Origin: an uncultured Paracoccaceae bacterium
GTDB taxonomy: Bacteria > Pseudomonadota > Alphaproteobacteria > Rhodobacterales > Rhodobacteraceae
DNA length: 64,000 nucleotides
Assembly: GCA_947503925.1 (NCBI GenBank)
Contig: CANNFQ010000002.1
Location: 62,001 to 126,000, forward strand
Direction: 5' to 3'
Below are positions 25,112 to 33,887 of this stretch, in pieces. The first letter of the stretch is position 1. Each line of letters starts with the position of its first letter. Below the pieces are notes generated by a model. The model made no database searches. It saw only the letters and a program-made list of their open reading frames with translations, and was not told the origin of the DNA. Made by a program: the position numbers and the translations under genes.

Positions 25112-27864
25112 TGTGGTCTATCGGTCCTCTTGGCTTTACCGCCCCCTGGTTGCTTTTGGGCCTGATTGCCCTGCCAATCCTGTGGATCCTGTTGCGTGCT
25201 GTCCCGCCCGCCCCGATCCGTCGTCGCTTTCCCGGTGTTGCCCTGCTGTTGGGTTTGCAGGATGACGAAAACCAGACCGACCGCACCCCATGGTGGCTGC
25301 TTCTTTTGCGTATGCTGGCAGTGGCGGCGGTGATAATCGGCTTTGCTGGCCCTGTTTTGAACCCGCAGACGGCCCGCGATGGTCGTGGTGATCTGGTGAT
25401 TGCGTTGGATGGCACATGGGCTGGTGCCGCGACATGGCAGGCGAAGATCGACCGGGTCGATATGCTGCTGCAAGAGGCCGCCTTGGCCGATCGCCGGGTT
25501 GCCGTTGTTAGCCTGACCGATTTGCCGGTGGCCGATCTGCCATTTGCCGCCCCCACCGAATGGCAGAACCGTTTGCCGAACCTGCAACCAAAGCCATGGC
25601 AGCCGGTCGATCCTGCCACCTATTTCGCCGAACAGGCGGGCGGGTTTGAGACCTATTGGATTTCAGACGGTGTGGACTACCCGGCCCGTGAAGCGGCGTT
25701 GGCGGCTTTTGAGGCGGTAGGCAATGTTACCGTTTTTCAGACCCCGCGCCAGACCATCGGTATGCGCCCGGCCCGGTTTGAGGATGGTCAGGTGCTTGTC
25801 TCTGCCACCCGCACACCTGTTGGCAATGCGCTTGAAACGGTGGTCACCGCCATTGGTCTTGATCCGGCGGGGGTGGAACGTCAATTGGCCACGGTCCCGC
25901 TGACATTTGAACCGGGCGATGCGGTGGCTGAAACGGCGATGGTTCTGCCCCCTGAACTGCGCAATCGTATCACCCGGTTTGAGATAACCGGTGCCCGCAA
26001 CGCCGGTGCCGTCAGCCTGACTGATGATGCGCTGAAACGACGCGAGGTTGCGTTGATTGCGGGCCGCGATGATCGCGAAGGGCTGGAGCTGCTGTCGCCA
26101 CTTTATTACCTGAACGAGGCGTTGGAGCCGACGGCGGATATCATTGACGGCGCGTTGGAGGATATCCTGCTGGCCAACCCGGATGTGATTGTTTTGGCCG
26201 ATGTCGCGATCCTGACCGATATTGAGGCTGATGGCGTTGCGGAATGGGTTGAAAAGGGTGGTATGCTGCTGCGTTTTGCTGGCCCAAGGCTGGCTGCATC
26301 GGATCTGGGCCGGAATGAGGAAGATCCGCTACTGCCGGTGCGTTTGCGATCAGGTGGGCGCAGTGTTGGCGGGGCGATGAGTTGGGGCGAGCCCAAGGCG
26401 CTTGCCCCGTTTGATGAGGATAGCCCGTTCTTCGGCTTGCCCGTGCCTGATGATGTGACGGTATCCAGTCAGGTCATGGCGCAGCCTGATCCGACGTTAT
26501 CCGAAAGGGTGATTGCCCAATTGGCCGATGGCACCCCACTGGTGACCCGCAAAACCAGCGGCGAAGGCCAGGTTGTGCTGGTCCATGTGACGGCCAATGC
26601 GGAATGGTCCACATTGCCCCTGTCTGGCCTGTTTGTGCAGATGCTGGAACGGCTGGCCGTGTCCACCCGCCCCACCACCCCCGATGCGGCGGAACTGGAA
26701 GGCACGACATGGCAGCCGGGGAAAATCCTAGATGCGTTTGGCCGCTTGGATGACGGGGCCGATTTGCCGGGTGTTGCAGGTGAATTGCTGGGCGAAGGGC
26801 TGCTTGGCCCCGATCTGCCGCCCGGTCTATATGCAGGCGGTGACCGCCAATTGGCGCTGAATGTGATCAAAGAGGATACAATGCTGATGACGGCCCAATG
26901 GCCTGCCCGGATCGCCGTGGAAGGCATGGCAGTTATACGCGAAACCGCGCTGAAGGGCTGGTTGCTGAGCGCGGCGGTGCTGTTGTTGCTGGTTGATGTG
27001 CTGGCATCACTGGCCGTAGGTGGCCGGCTGCGCGGCCCGCGTGCGGATTTTGCTGCGGCGTTTGTCTTGCTGTTTTTGGCCACACCTGATCTGGCCCGCG
27101 CGCAGGATGATGATTTTGCCATCCGTGCCACATCGGATGTTGTGCTGGGTCATGTGTTGACCGGTGATGCGCAGACCGATGAGGTCGCCGAGGCCGGTTT
27201 GCGTGGTATTTCACAGACCTTGTTTCGCCGGACCTCAATCGAACCGGCAGAGCCGCTTGGTGTGGACCTTGAAACTGATGAACTCGCGTTTTTCCCGTTT
27301 CTTTACTGGCCGATCACCGCGGATCAGCCGCTGCCCAGCCGGGCAGCTTATGGCAAGCTGAACCGCTATCTGCGTTCCGGCGGGATGATCCTGTTTGATA
27401 CCCGTGATGCCGATACCGCCCGGTTCGGATCGGGTTCGCCCGAGGGGCGCAAATTGCAGGCCATCGCCCGGTCGCTGGATATTCCCCCGTTGGAGCCGAT
27501 CCCGTCGGATCACGTTCTAACCCGCGCCTTCTATCTGTTGCAGGATTTCCCGGGCCGGTATGCCAGCCGCGATGTCTGGGTCGAGGCCGCCCCGGTTGAT
27601 GCCGTCCAGATTGAAGGCATGCCGTTCCGCAATCTTAATGATGGGGTGACCCCGGTGATTATTGGCGGCAATGACTGGGCCCGCGCCTGGGCTGTGACCC
27701 CCAGCGGTTCCCGCATGTTCCCGGTGGGGCGCGGCATGGCCGGTGAACGCCAGCGCGAAATTGCCCTGCGCTTTGGCGTCAATGTGATCATGCATGTGCT
27801 GACCGGCAATTATAAATCCGATCAGGTTCATGTCCCCGATCTGTTGGACAGGCTGGGCCAATGA
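25111..27864 (+). CDS. BatA-type / DUF4159 membrane protein
   Basis: 917 residues. The N-terminus has the BatA-like membrane arrangement: a hydrophobic segment (PWLLLGLIALPILWILLRAV), then WWLLLLRMLAVAAVIIGFAG. Next comes a vWA-like domain whose MIDAS is degenerate (ALDGTWAGA). A further membrane segment (WLLSAAVLLLLVDVLASLAV) lies near residue 620. Residues about 690-917 form the DUF4159 domain (FFPFLYWPI, MILFDTRDAD), a class-I glutamine-amidotransferase-like fold without an obvious catalytic Cys. ATG 25111 overlaps the DUF58 stop (TGATG). Confidence 0.88.
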   Translation: MWSIGPLGFTAPWLLLGLIALPILWILLRAVPPAPIRRRFPGVALLLGLQDDENQTDRTPWWLLLLRMLAVAAVIIGFAGPVLNPQTARDGRGDLVIALDGTWAGAATWQAKIDRVDMLLQEAALADRRVAVVSLTDLPVADLPFAAPTEWQNRLPNLQPKPWQPVDPATYFAEQAGGFETYWISDGVDYPAREAALAAFEAVGNVTVFQTPRQTIGMRPARFEDGQVLVSATRTPVGNALETVVTAIGLDPAGVERQLATVPLTFEPGDAVAETAMVLPPELRNRITRFEITGARNAGAVSLTDDALKRREVALIAGRDDREGLELLSPLYYLNEALEPTADIIDGALEDILLANPDVIVLADVAILTDIEADGVAEWVEKGGMLLRFAGPRLAASDLGRNEEDPLLPVRLRSGGRSVGGAMSWGEPKALAPFDEDSPFFGLPVPDDVTVSSQVMAQPDPTLSERVIAQLADGTPLVTRKTSGEGQVVLVHVTANAEWSTLPLSGLFVQMLERLAVSTRPTTPDAAELEGTTWQPGKILDAFGRLDDGADLPGVAGELLGEGLLGPDLPPGLYAGGDRQLALNVIKEDTMLMTAQWPARIAVEGMAVIRETALKGWLLSAAVLLLLVDVLASLAVGGRLRGPRADFAAAFVLLFLATPDLARAQDDDFAIRATSDVVLGHVLTGDAQTDEVAEAGLRGISQTLFRRTSIEPAEPLGVDLETDELAFFPFLYWPITADQPLPSRAAYGKLNRYLRSGGMILFDTRDADTARFGSGSPEGRKLQAIARSLDIPPLEPIPSDHVLTRAFYLLQDFPGRYASRDVWVEAAPVDAVQIEGMPFRNLNDGVTPVIIGGNDWARAWAVTPSGSRMFPVGRGMAGERQREIALRFGVNVIMHVLTGNYKSDQVHVPDLLDRLGQ

Positions 27865-29927
27865 CCGGCACGTTGATCCTTGATCCTTTGGTACCGTTGA
27901 TGGTGCTTGGTCTGGTCACCGGGCTGGCCGCGCTTGGTTTTGCCTTGGCGATCTGGCGGCGCTTGCCCGGCTGGTGGCTGCGTGGCTTGGCGGGGCTTGC
28001 CTTGTTGGCGGCCTTGGCCAACCCTGCGATCCAACAGGAAGACCGCGAACCGCTTTCTGATATCGTCATGCTTGTTGTGGACGAAAGCGCCAGCCAACGG
28101 ATTGCGGACCGCCCGTCCCAGAATGCTGCCGCTATCGCCAATGTTGAGGCCGAGATTGCCCGCCGCCCGGGCACGGAGCTGCGGTTGATCCGTCTGGGCG
28201 ATGGCGAAGGCGATGCAGGAACCGCCCTGATGACGGCCTTATCAGAGGCGATGGCAGAGGAGCCACAAGGCCGCATTGCGGGGATCATCCTGCTGAGTGA
28301 TGGCCGTTTGCATGACATGGACCGCGCCCCACGCTTGCCTGCGCCCCTGCATCTTTTGCTGACCGGGCAACCGGGGGACTGGGATCGCCGTCTCGTCGTC
28401 GAAAACGCCCCTGCCTTTGCCATTCTGGGCGAGCAGGTCAGCCTGACCTTGCGTATTGAGGATCAGGGCGATGCACCGGCAACGGACACGGTTGATCTTG
28501 CGATTTCAATCGATGGGGATGCGCCGCTGGTTCTGCCGGTTCCGGTAGGGCGCGACATTGATCTGCCGATAGAACTGCCGCATGGCGGGATGAATGTGCT
28601 GCAATTCACGATCCCCGAAGCCGAAGGTGAATTGACCAATCGCAACAACAGTGCTGTTGTCCAGATTAATGGCGTGCGCGACCGTCTGCGGGTGCTGCTG
28701 GTCTCGGGGGAGCCGCATCCCGGCGAACGCACATGGCGCAACCTGCTGAAATCGGATTCGGCGGTTGATCTGGTGCATTTCACCATCCTGCGCCCGCCTG
28801 AAAAACAGGATGGCGTGCCGGTCAATGAACTGTCGCTGATCGCCTTTCCGACCCGCGAGTTGTTTCTGGAGAAGATCCATGATTTTGATCTGATCATCTT
28901 TGATCGTTATCGCCGCCGGGGTATCTTACCGGGTGAATATCTGGACAATATCCGTGATTATGTCGAACAGGGTGGCGCTGTCCTGATATCATCAGGCCCG
29001 GAATATGCCGCTGCCGAAAGCATCTATCGCTCTCCGCTTGGTCTTGTTTTGCCGGGCGCGCCCACTGCGCGGGTATTCGAAGAAGGGTTTCAGCCACAGA
29101 TCACCGATATCGGTCAACGCCACCCCGTCACCGAGGGGTTGGAGGCGTTTTCGCCTGATCCAGATGGTGACGACCCGGGCTGGGGCCGCTGGTTTCGCCT
29201 GATTGACGTGTTGGTACCGCAAGAGGCCACGACCGTGATGTCCGGCCTTGATGAGCGGCCGTTGTTGATCCTGAACCGGATTGGTAAAGGCCGCGTATCG
29301 TTGATGACATCAGATCAAAGCTGGCTTTGGGACCGCGGATATGAAGGCGGCGGCCCGCAGCTGGAATTGCTGCGCCGCCTTGCCCATTGGATGATGAAAG
29401 AGCCGGAACTGGAGGAAGAGGCACTTTGGGTCGAACCGGTTGGTCAAACGATGCGGGTGGTCCGGCGGACCCTTGATCTGGAAACTGGCGATGTCACAGT
29501 GACCCATCCGGACGGGTCCGAAACCGTCCTGGAGCTCGAAGAGGTATCGCCGGGTCGATTTGAAACCTTGTGGGAAGCCCCGGAGATTGGCCTTTACCGG
29601 TTGGATGATGGTGAGGAGACCAGCGTCATCGCGCTTGGCCCATCCGCCCCACGAGAGTTTGAACAAACCATCGCAGCATCTGATGCGTTGGAGCCATTGG
29701 TAAGTAGAACGGGCGGTGGGGTCAGGATGGTGTCGGATGGCGATATCGATATCCGGACTGTGCGCGAGGGCCGCCCCGCTGCGGGTCGCGGTTGGATTGG
29801 GATCACCCCGCGCGGAGCTTATCGGACAGCGGATATCAGCATCAACCCACTATTGTCCGCTTGGGCGTGGCTGTTATTGGCGTCCGTCCTGATCATCGGT
29901 GCCTGGTTACGGGAAGGTAGGCGTTAG
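27861..29927 (+). CDS. Membrane-anchored vWA-like / amidotransferase-like protein
   Basis: 688 residues. Two N-terminal membrane segments and one near the C-terminus (LLSAWAWLLLASVLIIGAWL). The vWA-like domain has the MIDAS start DESAS (DxSxS) near residue 73. The middle (about 275-480) resembles a class-I glutamine-amidotransferase fold (LLVSGEPHPGERTW, DLIIFDRYRRRG, GGAVLISSGPEYA). The family recurs as the last member of alphaproteobacterial moxR operons. It overlaps the DUF4159 gene by 4 nt. It is probably the envelope-facing partner of MoxR; the substrate is unknown. Confidence 0.82.
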   Translation: MTGTLILDPLVPLMVLGLVTGLAALGFALAIWRRLPGWWLRGLAGLALLAALANPAIQQEDREPLSDIVMLVVDESASQRIADRPSQNAAAIANVEAEIARRPGTELRLIRLGDGEGDAGTALMTALSEAMAEEPQGRIAGIILLSDGRLHDMDRAPRLPAPLHLLLTGQPGDWDRRLVVENAPAFAILGEQVSLTLRIEDQGDAPATDTVDLAISIDGDAPLVLPVPVGRDIDLPIELPHGGMNVLQFTIPEAEGELTNRNNSAVVQINGVRDRLRVLLVSGEPHPGERTWRNLLKSDSAVDLVHFTILRPPEKQDGVPVNELSLIAFPTRELFLEKIHDFDLIIFDRYRRRGILPGEYLDNIRDYVEQGGAVLISSGPEYAAAESIYRSPLGLVLPGAPTARVFEEGFQPQITDIGQRHPVTEGLEAFSPDPDGDDPGWGRWFRLIDVLVPQEATTVMSGLDERPLLILNRIGKGRVSLMTSDQSWLWDRGYEGGGPQLELLRRLAHWMMKEPELEEEALWVEPVGQTMRVVRRTLDLETGDVTVTHPDGSETVLELEEVSPGRFETLWEAPEIGLYRLDDGEETSVIALGPSAPREFEQTIAASDALEPLVSRTGGGVRMVSDGDIDIRTVREGRPAAGRGWIGITPRGAYRTADISINPLLSAWAWLLLASVLIIGAWLREGRR

Positions 29928-29951
29928 CAATTTCGTTGAAAGTCTGTGCGC

Positions 29952-31853
29952 CTAATAACCGATCAGATCGCTGTCCGAAAAACCGGTCCGGGCATCAATG
30001 TCAGTTCCAAGAATTGTTCCTAAGACATGGTTCATCGTGCTGCGATCGCTGTCAAAGCCGCGATGCGTCTTGCTGTTTGTCGCCGTATTGTCGCGACCCG
30101 CGAAATAGACCTTGTGTCCTTTAGCCAGCGCAATCGGTTTTTTCCCGATCAGGCTTGTTTCCATTCCCAGAACCTGGGTCCCGCATTGGTCGGCGATAGC
30201 ATTCGTCACCAGATAAAGTAGGGATTTACTATAGACATCCACACTGTCTGACCGTTCGCGCGCATCAATCAAACTGTATTGGTTCACCCGTTTGATCGTC
30301 TTGCCGATATGCGGTTTGATCGCTTCGTTGTAGATTTTTGCGCTGCATGCCGGGGCCATCAGGCTGCCCGTTTCAAATGCCAATCCAGCCGTTTTCATTT
30401 GTGGCAGGATGGATGATAATAGATGCACACCCGCGCTATGGCTGATGAAATGCAGCTTCAATGGCTTGCCTTTGCGGTTTTGCGTGGCATTCAGGAGCCT
30501 GTGCAAGGCGGTGGCCCCCTGGCTGCCCTTCTCGAACCCCAATTCCCCGCTGCGCACAAGGTCCCGCCAAAGCTTGCGACCCAGTGGGCGGGCCAGCGCC
30601 TCTAGCCCCTGATCAATCCGGTCTTCGTCGGTCCCCATGCGCGCCTTTGCCTTGCGCAGAAGATCCTTGATCACATCATTGATTTCGGTGTTGAAGACCG
30701 TTTCCCACATCACATGGATTGGATAAATCCCATTGCGTTTGAAAACCGGTTTCCAGGCTCTGATCCGTTTGGCTACCGCGAATTGATCCTGCATCGCCCC
30801 GTGGGTGATCAGGACGACATGCTGGTATTCCTGCATCTGGTCGCGCAAGGCCGGATCGTTGCAGGTTGATTTGGGGTCGGAGAGAAAATCTGCCGTTGCC
30901 GCAATACCATCTGGTGTACTGGCATATCGACCGGTTCCCATCAGCTGACGGTCATCGATATGCAGGAAATGCCCATTGATATCCTGTCTGCGGGGCGCAA
31001 GCGATTTGCCGGCCTCTGCCTTGCCGGATTTCAGTCTGGCATGGTTGCGGGCGAATTTGACTTCAAATGCGTTGGGCGATGAGATTGCCAGCCGCAAGGC
31101 CCATGCGTCGACGACGTTTTCCGCCCAATCCGCATAGGACCAGAGCGCAATCCCCGGTTGGTCCAGATATCCGCCCCAGCCGCGCCCAAAGGAGTTCTGG
31201 ATGATGAACCCATCGCGATCATAGCCGACGATGGCAAAAGCATGCCGCCCTTCAAACCGGTTGACGGGTGTGATGATCCCGTTCTCGGGGTTCGCCCAGC
31301 CGCTATGGATATTGGCGGAGGCGATGATCGCCCCGGCCTCATTGATGGCGGTGTGATAGTCGTTGATTTCGTGATGCAGCCTGTAATAGGCGCCCAGAGT
31401 GATCTCGCGCGCTTCGCGGGCGCGTTGGACTGATAGTTCCCAGGCTTCCTGATTGCCACTTGCGGGGAAGAATGCGGCGTTCTCTTCAAGACAAACACCG
31501 TTATGGTAGAATCCTTTTAACGCCCCGCGAATGGTGGACCCGGAATAGTCCCGCCCCGGCGTATCATCATGCAGCTTGGCCATTTCATAAAGCATCCGCG
31601 TGCTGACCTTGCGTGCCTGATCGCCAAAAAGATGTCGGCATTGCTGGTCCACAACGGCGGCAAGGGCAAAGCCGGTGCATGCCCCTTCGCCATGTTGGTT
31701 GCGAATGTAGTCGACGCTGATCCTTGGCAGTTTTGTCTGATCAAGCTGGATCAGTGCAGGCCGGTAGTACCTGTCCCGCAGGTCTGTCATGTCGGGCAGG
31801 ACATCAAGCTTGCGGGTCTCGGTAGCTGCGCGGATGGTGGGGATATCGGGCAT
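29952..31853 (-). CDS. Papain-like (C1) protease fused to an alpha/beta hydrolase
   Basis: 633 residues, no signal peptide or membrane segment. Residues about 40-255 are a C1-type cysteine protease with Gln53 (oxyanion), Cys59 in GEGACTGFA, His204 in EGRHAFAIVGYD and Asn220 in QNSFGRGWGGY, so all key residues are present. Residues about 340-560 are an alpha/beta hydrolase: VVLITHGAM would carry the oxyanion region and ISHSAGVHLL the nucleophile elbow with Ser473. There is no inhibitory propeptide before the protease. Last of three genes on the minus strand, 57 bases after the heme peroxidase gene. Confidence 0.88.
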   Translation of the reverse strand: MPDIPTIRAATETRKLDVLPDMTDLRDRYYRPALIQLDQTKLPRISVDYIRNQHGEGACTGFALAAVVDQQCRHLFGDQARKVSTRMLYEMAKLHDDTPGRDYSGSTIRGALKGFYHNGVCLEENAAFFPASGNQEAWELSVQRAREAREITLGAYYRLHHEINDYHTAINEAGAIIASANIHSGWANPENGIITPVNRFEGRHAFAIVGYDRDGFIIQNSFGRGWGGYLDQPGIALWSYADWAENVVDAWALRLAISSPNAFEVKFARNHARLKSGKAEAGKSLAPRRQDINGHFLHIDDRQLMGTGRYASTPDGIAATADFLSDPKSTCNDPALRDQMQEYQHVVLITHGAMQDQFAVAKRIRAWKPVFKRNGIYPIHVMWETVFNTEINDVIKDLLRKAKARMGTDEDRIDQGLEALARPLGRKLWRDLVRSGELGFEKGSQGATALHRLLNATQNRKGKPLKLHFISHSAGVHLLSSILPQMKTAGLAFETGSLMAPACSAKIYNEAIKPHIGKTIKRVNQYSLIDARERSDSVDVYSKSLLYLVTNAIADQCGTQVLGMETSLIGKKPIALAKGHKVYFAGRDNTATNSKTHRGFDSDRSTMNHVLGTILGTDIDARTGFSDSDLIGY

Positions 31854-31910
31854 GGGTTCTCAAATCTTGTGACCCGCCCGGCGCAAGGTGGCCGGGCGGA
31901 ATGCTGAGGT

Positions 31911-33815
31911 TCAGGCCATCAGGCCAGCCATGATCAGCATCTTTGGGAAGTCGGTGATTGCATTGCCACCAATGGCGACATCTGCAGGTGTCCAGCTTCC
32001 GTTACCGCTGCCTTCGTGCCAGTAGGATTGGTCATCCTGAATGATCAGGCCGACCAGTGTCTCTGCCACGATCCGGCTGCCCAATGGGCCAAGCGTATCC
32101 CCTGCCGTGACTTCAGCCTCGCGCAGGATGTAGTACCAAAGCGGGGTGGCTTCGGTCATGTTGCCGCTGGCGACCGCCGCACCTGCCGGCCCGCTAGCTA
32201 GCACATCCGGCGACAGCACGTCGATGCCATCGGCCGGTTGTGCCGGGTCGGGCATCTGCCCGCCGCAATCAGGCACGTAGGACACTTTATGCGCTGCGGC
32301 TTCCACGCTGGGACCATCATCGGCGGCGTCGAAGTCATTGACCGCCTTGACCATGGCCTGGCCCGTGGGGATGTTCATCCGATGTGACCGGCGCAAGTTC
32401 CGCTCTGCCAGAAAACGTAGGATGCGGCCAAGTTCGCCTGTATCATCGCTTTCCTTGAACATATCGACCAGCGGCGGCGCCAATTGCGTGTCGATCTTGC
32501 GTGCGACATGGTCGGGATGATCGGGCGTGTCCTTGGCAAAGCGCGACCAGTCGATAGGCCAGTTGGAAGGTAGCCGATCGAAGGTCTGATTGATCGCTTC
32601 ATTACCCAAACCGTCGCCCCCGGTGAACGAAAAGAGTTCCTTAAAGCTCGCCCGCCGTGTGCCGCCGCCCGCAGGACGTCCAAAGTTTTTGTTGTGGTCA
32701 TAGGCTGCCCGCACCATCGAATGCCCAAAGCGGAATGCCGCTACGGAGAATTCGAGCGGCAGGGCCAGTTCATCTGCCGTGGCCCCGACGCGCGCACGGA
32801 ATTCAGCGTACATTGGTGCGCTCGCTTCCTTGACTGCATCGACAACCGATGGCTGACAGATCCGGGGCAGGTACTGGTGTACGACCAACCACTGATAGGT
32901 CAGGGTCGTGCGCCGCTTGGCCTCTTGAAACCGGGCATCATCATCGGGGATATCCGTCTTAAGCCCGTCTGCAATTGCATTGTGGAACCGCAGGAAAGAC
33001 AGATGCAATTGCGCCACCAGCAGGTTTTCATCATTGCGCCCGTCGCCGATCATCGCTCTTGAGCGTTTGACCACGCCGCCATCGATGAACCCTTTCTTGA
33101 ATTCATCATCGGGTAGTGCCTCAAGATCGGCCAGAGACAGACCAGAGGCGGAATCATCAATCACATCACCCAGGCGCGGCAGGTCGGCCATCCCGTCGGC
33201 GGGTAGATCAAGGTCGCCGCCCACTGGTGCAAGCCCGCCAACCCGCATCTTGGCGCGGTCGGCAGGATCGCGCAGGGCGTCGCGCGTTTTGATCGTAAAC
33301 GGCGTGTGGCTGGGCCCTTCGCCATAAAGGCTGTCGAGCCGCAGGCTGCCATTGCGCAGATTGACGATATTGCTGACCACCTCGGCCCGGTCGAGCGGCT
33401 CGATGATCGGCCCGGTCATTTCCGAGATCGGGTTCGGCTGTGGTGCATCACGGTCAGTGTTGGCGGTGATGTCATGGTCGATGAACTGACCAAAATAGGT
33501 GAAAATTGGCGGGATCGACGAATCCGCCGAGACCGGGTCATCGGCAGCTTCGGTCATCGCCTCGGCCAGTGCTTTGAGTGCGGCTGTGACGTCCGAGCCT
33601 GTCATCCCGTCCACTTCTGGCATCATGTATCCAAAGCTTTGCGCGTCCGTGCCGGACAGGCCGGCCTCGGTTCGTCCGTCGCGGGCGATATCGCCCATCT
33701 TGGCACCAGGTGCGACTTCGGTGAGGCGGCGTGTTCCACCCGGGGTTGTCCCAGATTCAGTTGCGCCGTCAGTTGGCAACAAAAATCGTTGCCCATGCTT
33801 TTCTGCATATAACAT
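31911..33815 (-). CDS. Animal-type heme peroxidase
   Basis: 634 residues of the peroxidase-cyclooxygenase superfamily. FGQFIDHDIT supplies Asp113 and distal His114. DGRNDEN supplies catalytic Arg260 and Glu263. FRFGHSMVR supplies proximal His365. In myeloperoxidase the equivalent Asp and Glu carry heme ester bonds, so covalent heme is plausible here. Such enzymes oxidise halides, thiocyanate or organic substrates with peroxide. There is no signal peptide, which is unusual for the family. The start has AAAGGA upstream. It is the middle gene of the three-gene operon, 72 bases after the SGNH-trypsin gene. Confidence 0.92.
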   Translation of the reverse strand: MLYAEKHGQRFLLPTDGATESGTTPGGTRRLTEVAPGAKMGDIARDGRTEAGLSGTDAQSFGYMMPEVDGMTGSDVTAALKALAEAMTEAADDPVSADSSIPPIFTYFGQFIDHDITANTDRDAPQPNPISEMTGPIIEPLDRAEVVSNIVNLRNGSLRLDSLYGEGPSHTPFTIKTRDALRDPADRAKMRVGGLAPVGGDLDLPADGMADLPRLGDVIDDSASGLSLADLEALPDDEFKKGFIDGGVVKRSRAMIGDGRNDENLLVAQLHLSFLRFHNAIADGLKTDIPDDDARFQEAKRRTTLTYQWLVVHQYLPRICQPSVVDAVKEASAPMYAEFRARVGATADELALPLEFSVAAFRFGHSMVRAAYDHNKNFGRPAGGGTRRASFKELFSFTGGDGLGNEAINQTFDRLPSNWPIDWSRFAKDTPDHPDHVARKIDTQLAPPLVDMFKESDDTGELGRILRFLAERNLRRSHRMNIPTGQAMVKAVNDFDAADDGPSVEAAAHKVSYVPDCGGQMPDPAQPADGIDVLSPDVLASGPAGAAVASGNMTEATPLWYYILREAEVTAGDTLGPLGSRIVAETLVGLIIQDDQSYWHEGSGNGSWTPADVAIGGNAITDFPKMLIMAGLMA

Positions 33816-33887
33816 TGAATTATCCTTTTACCTTGCTTGAAAATATTGCTTGGGTCTGTCCAATCCTCCTTTCTGGTGTGGCCTGGA

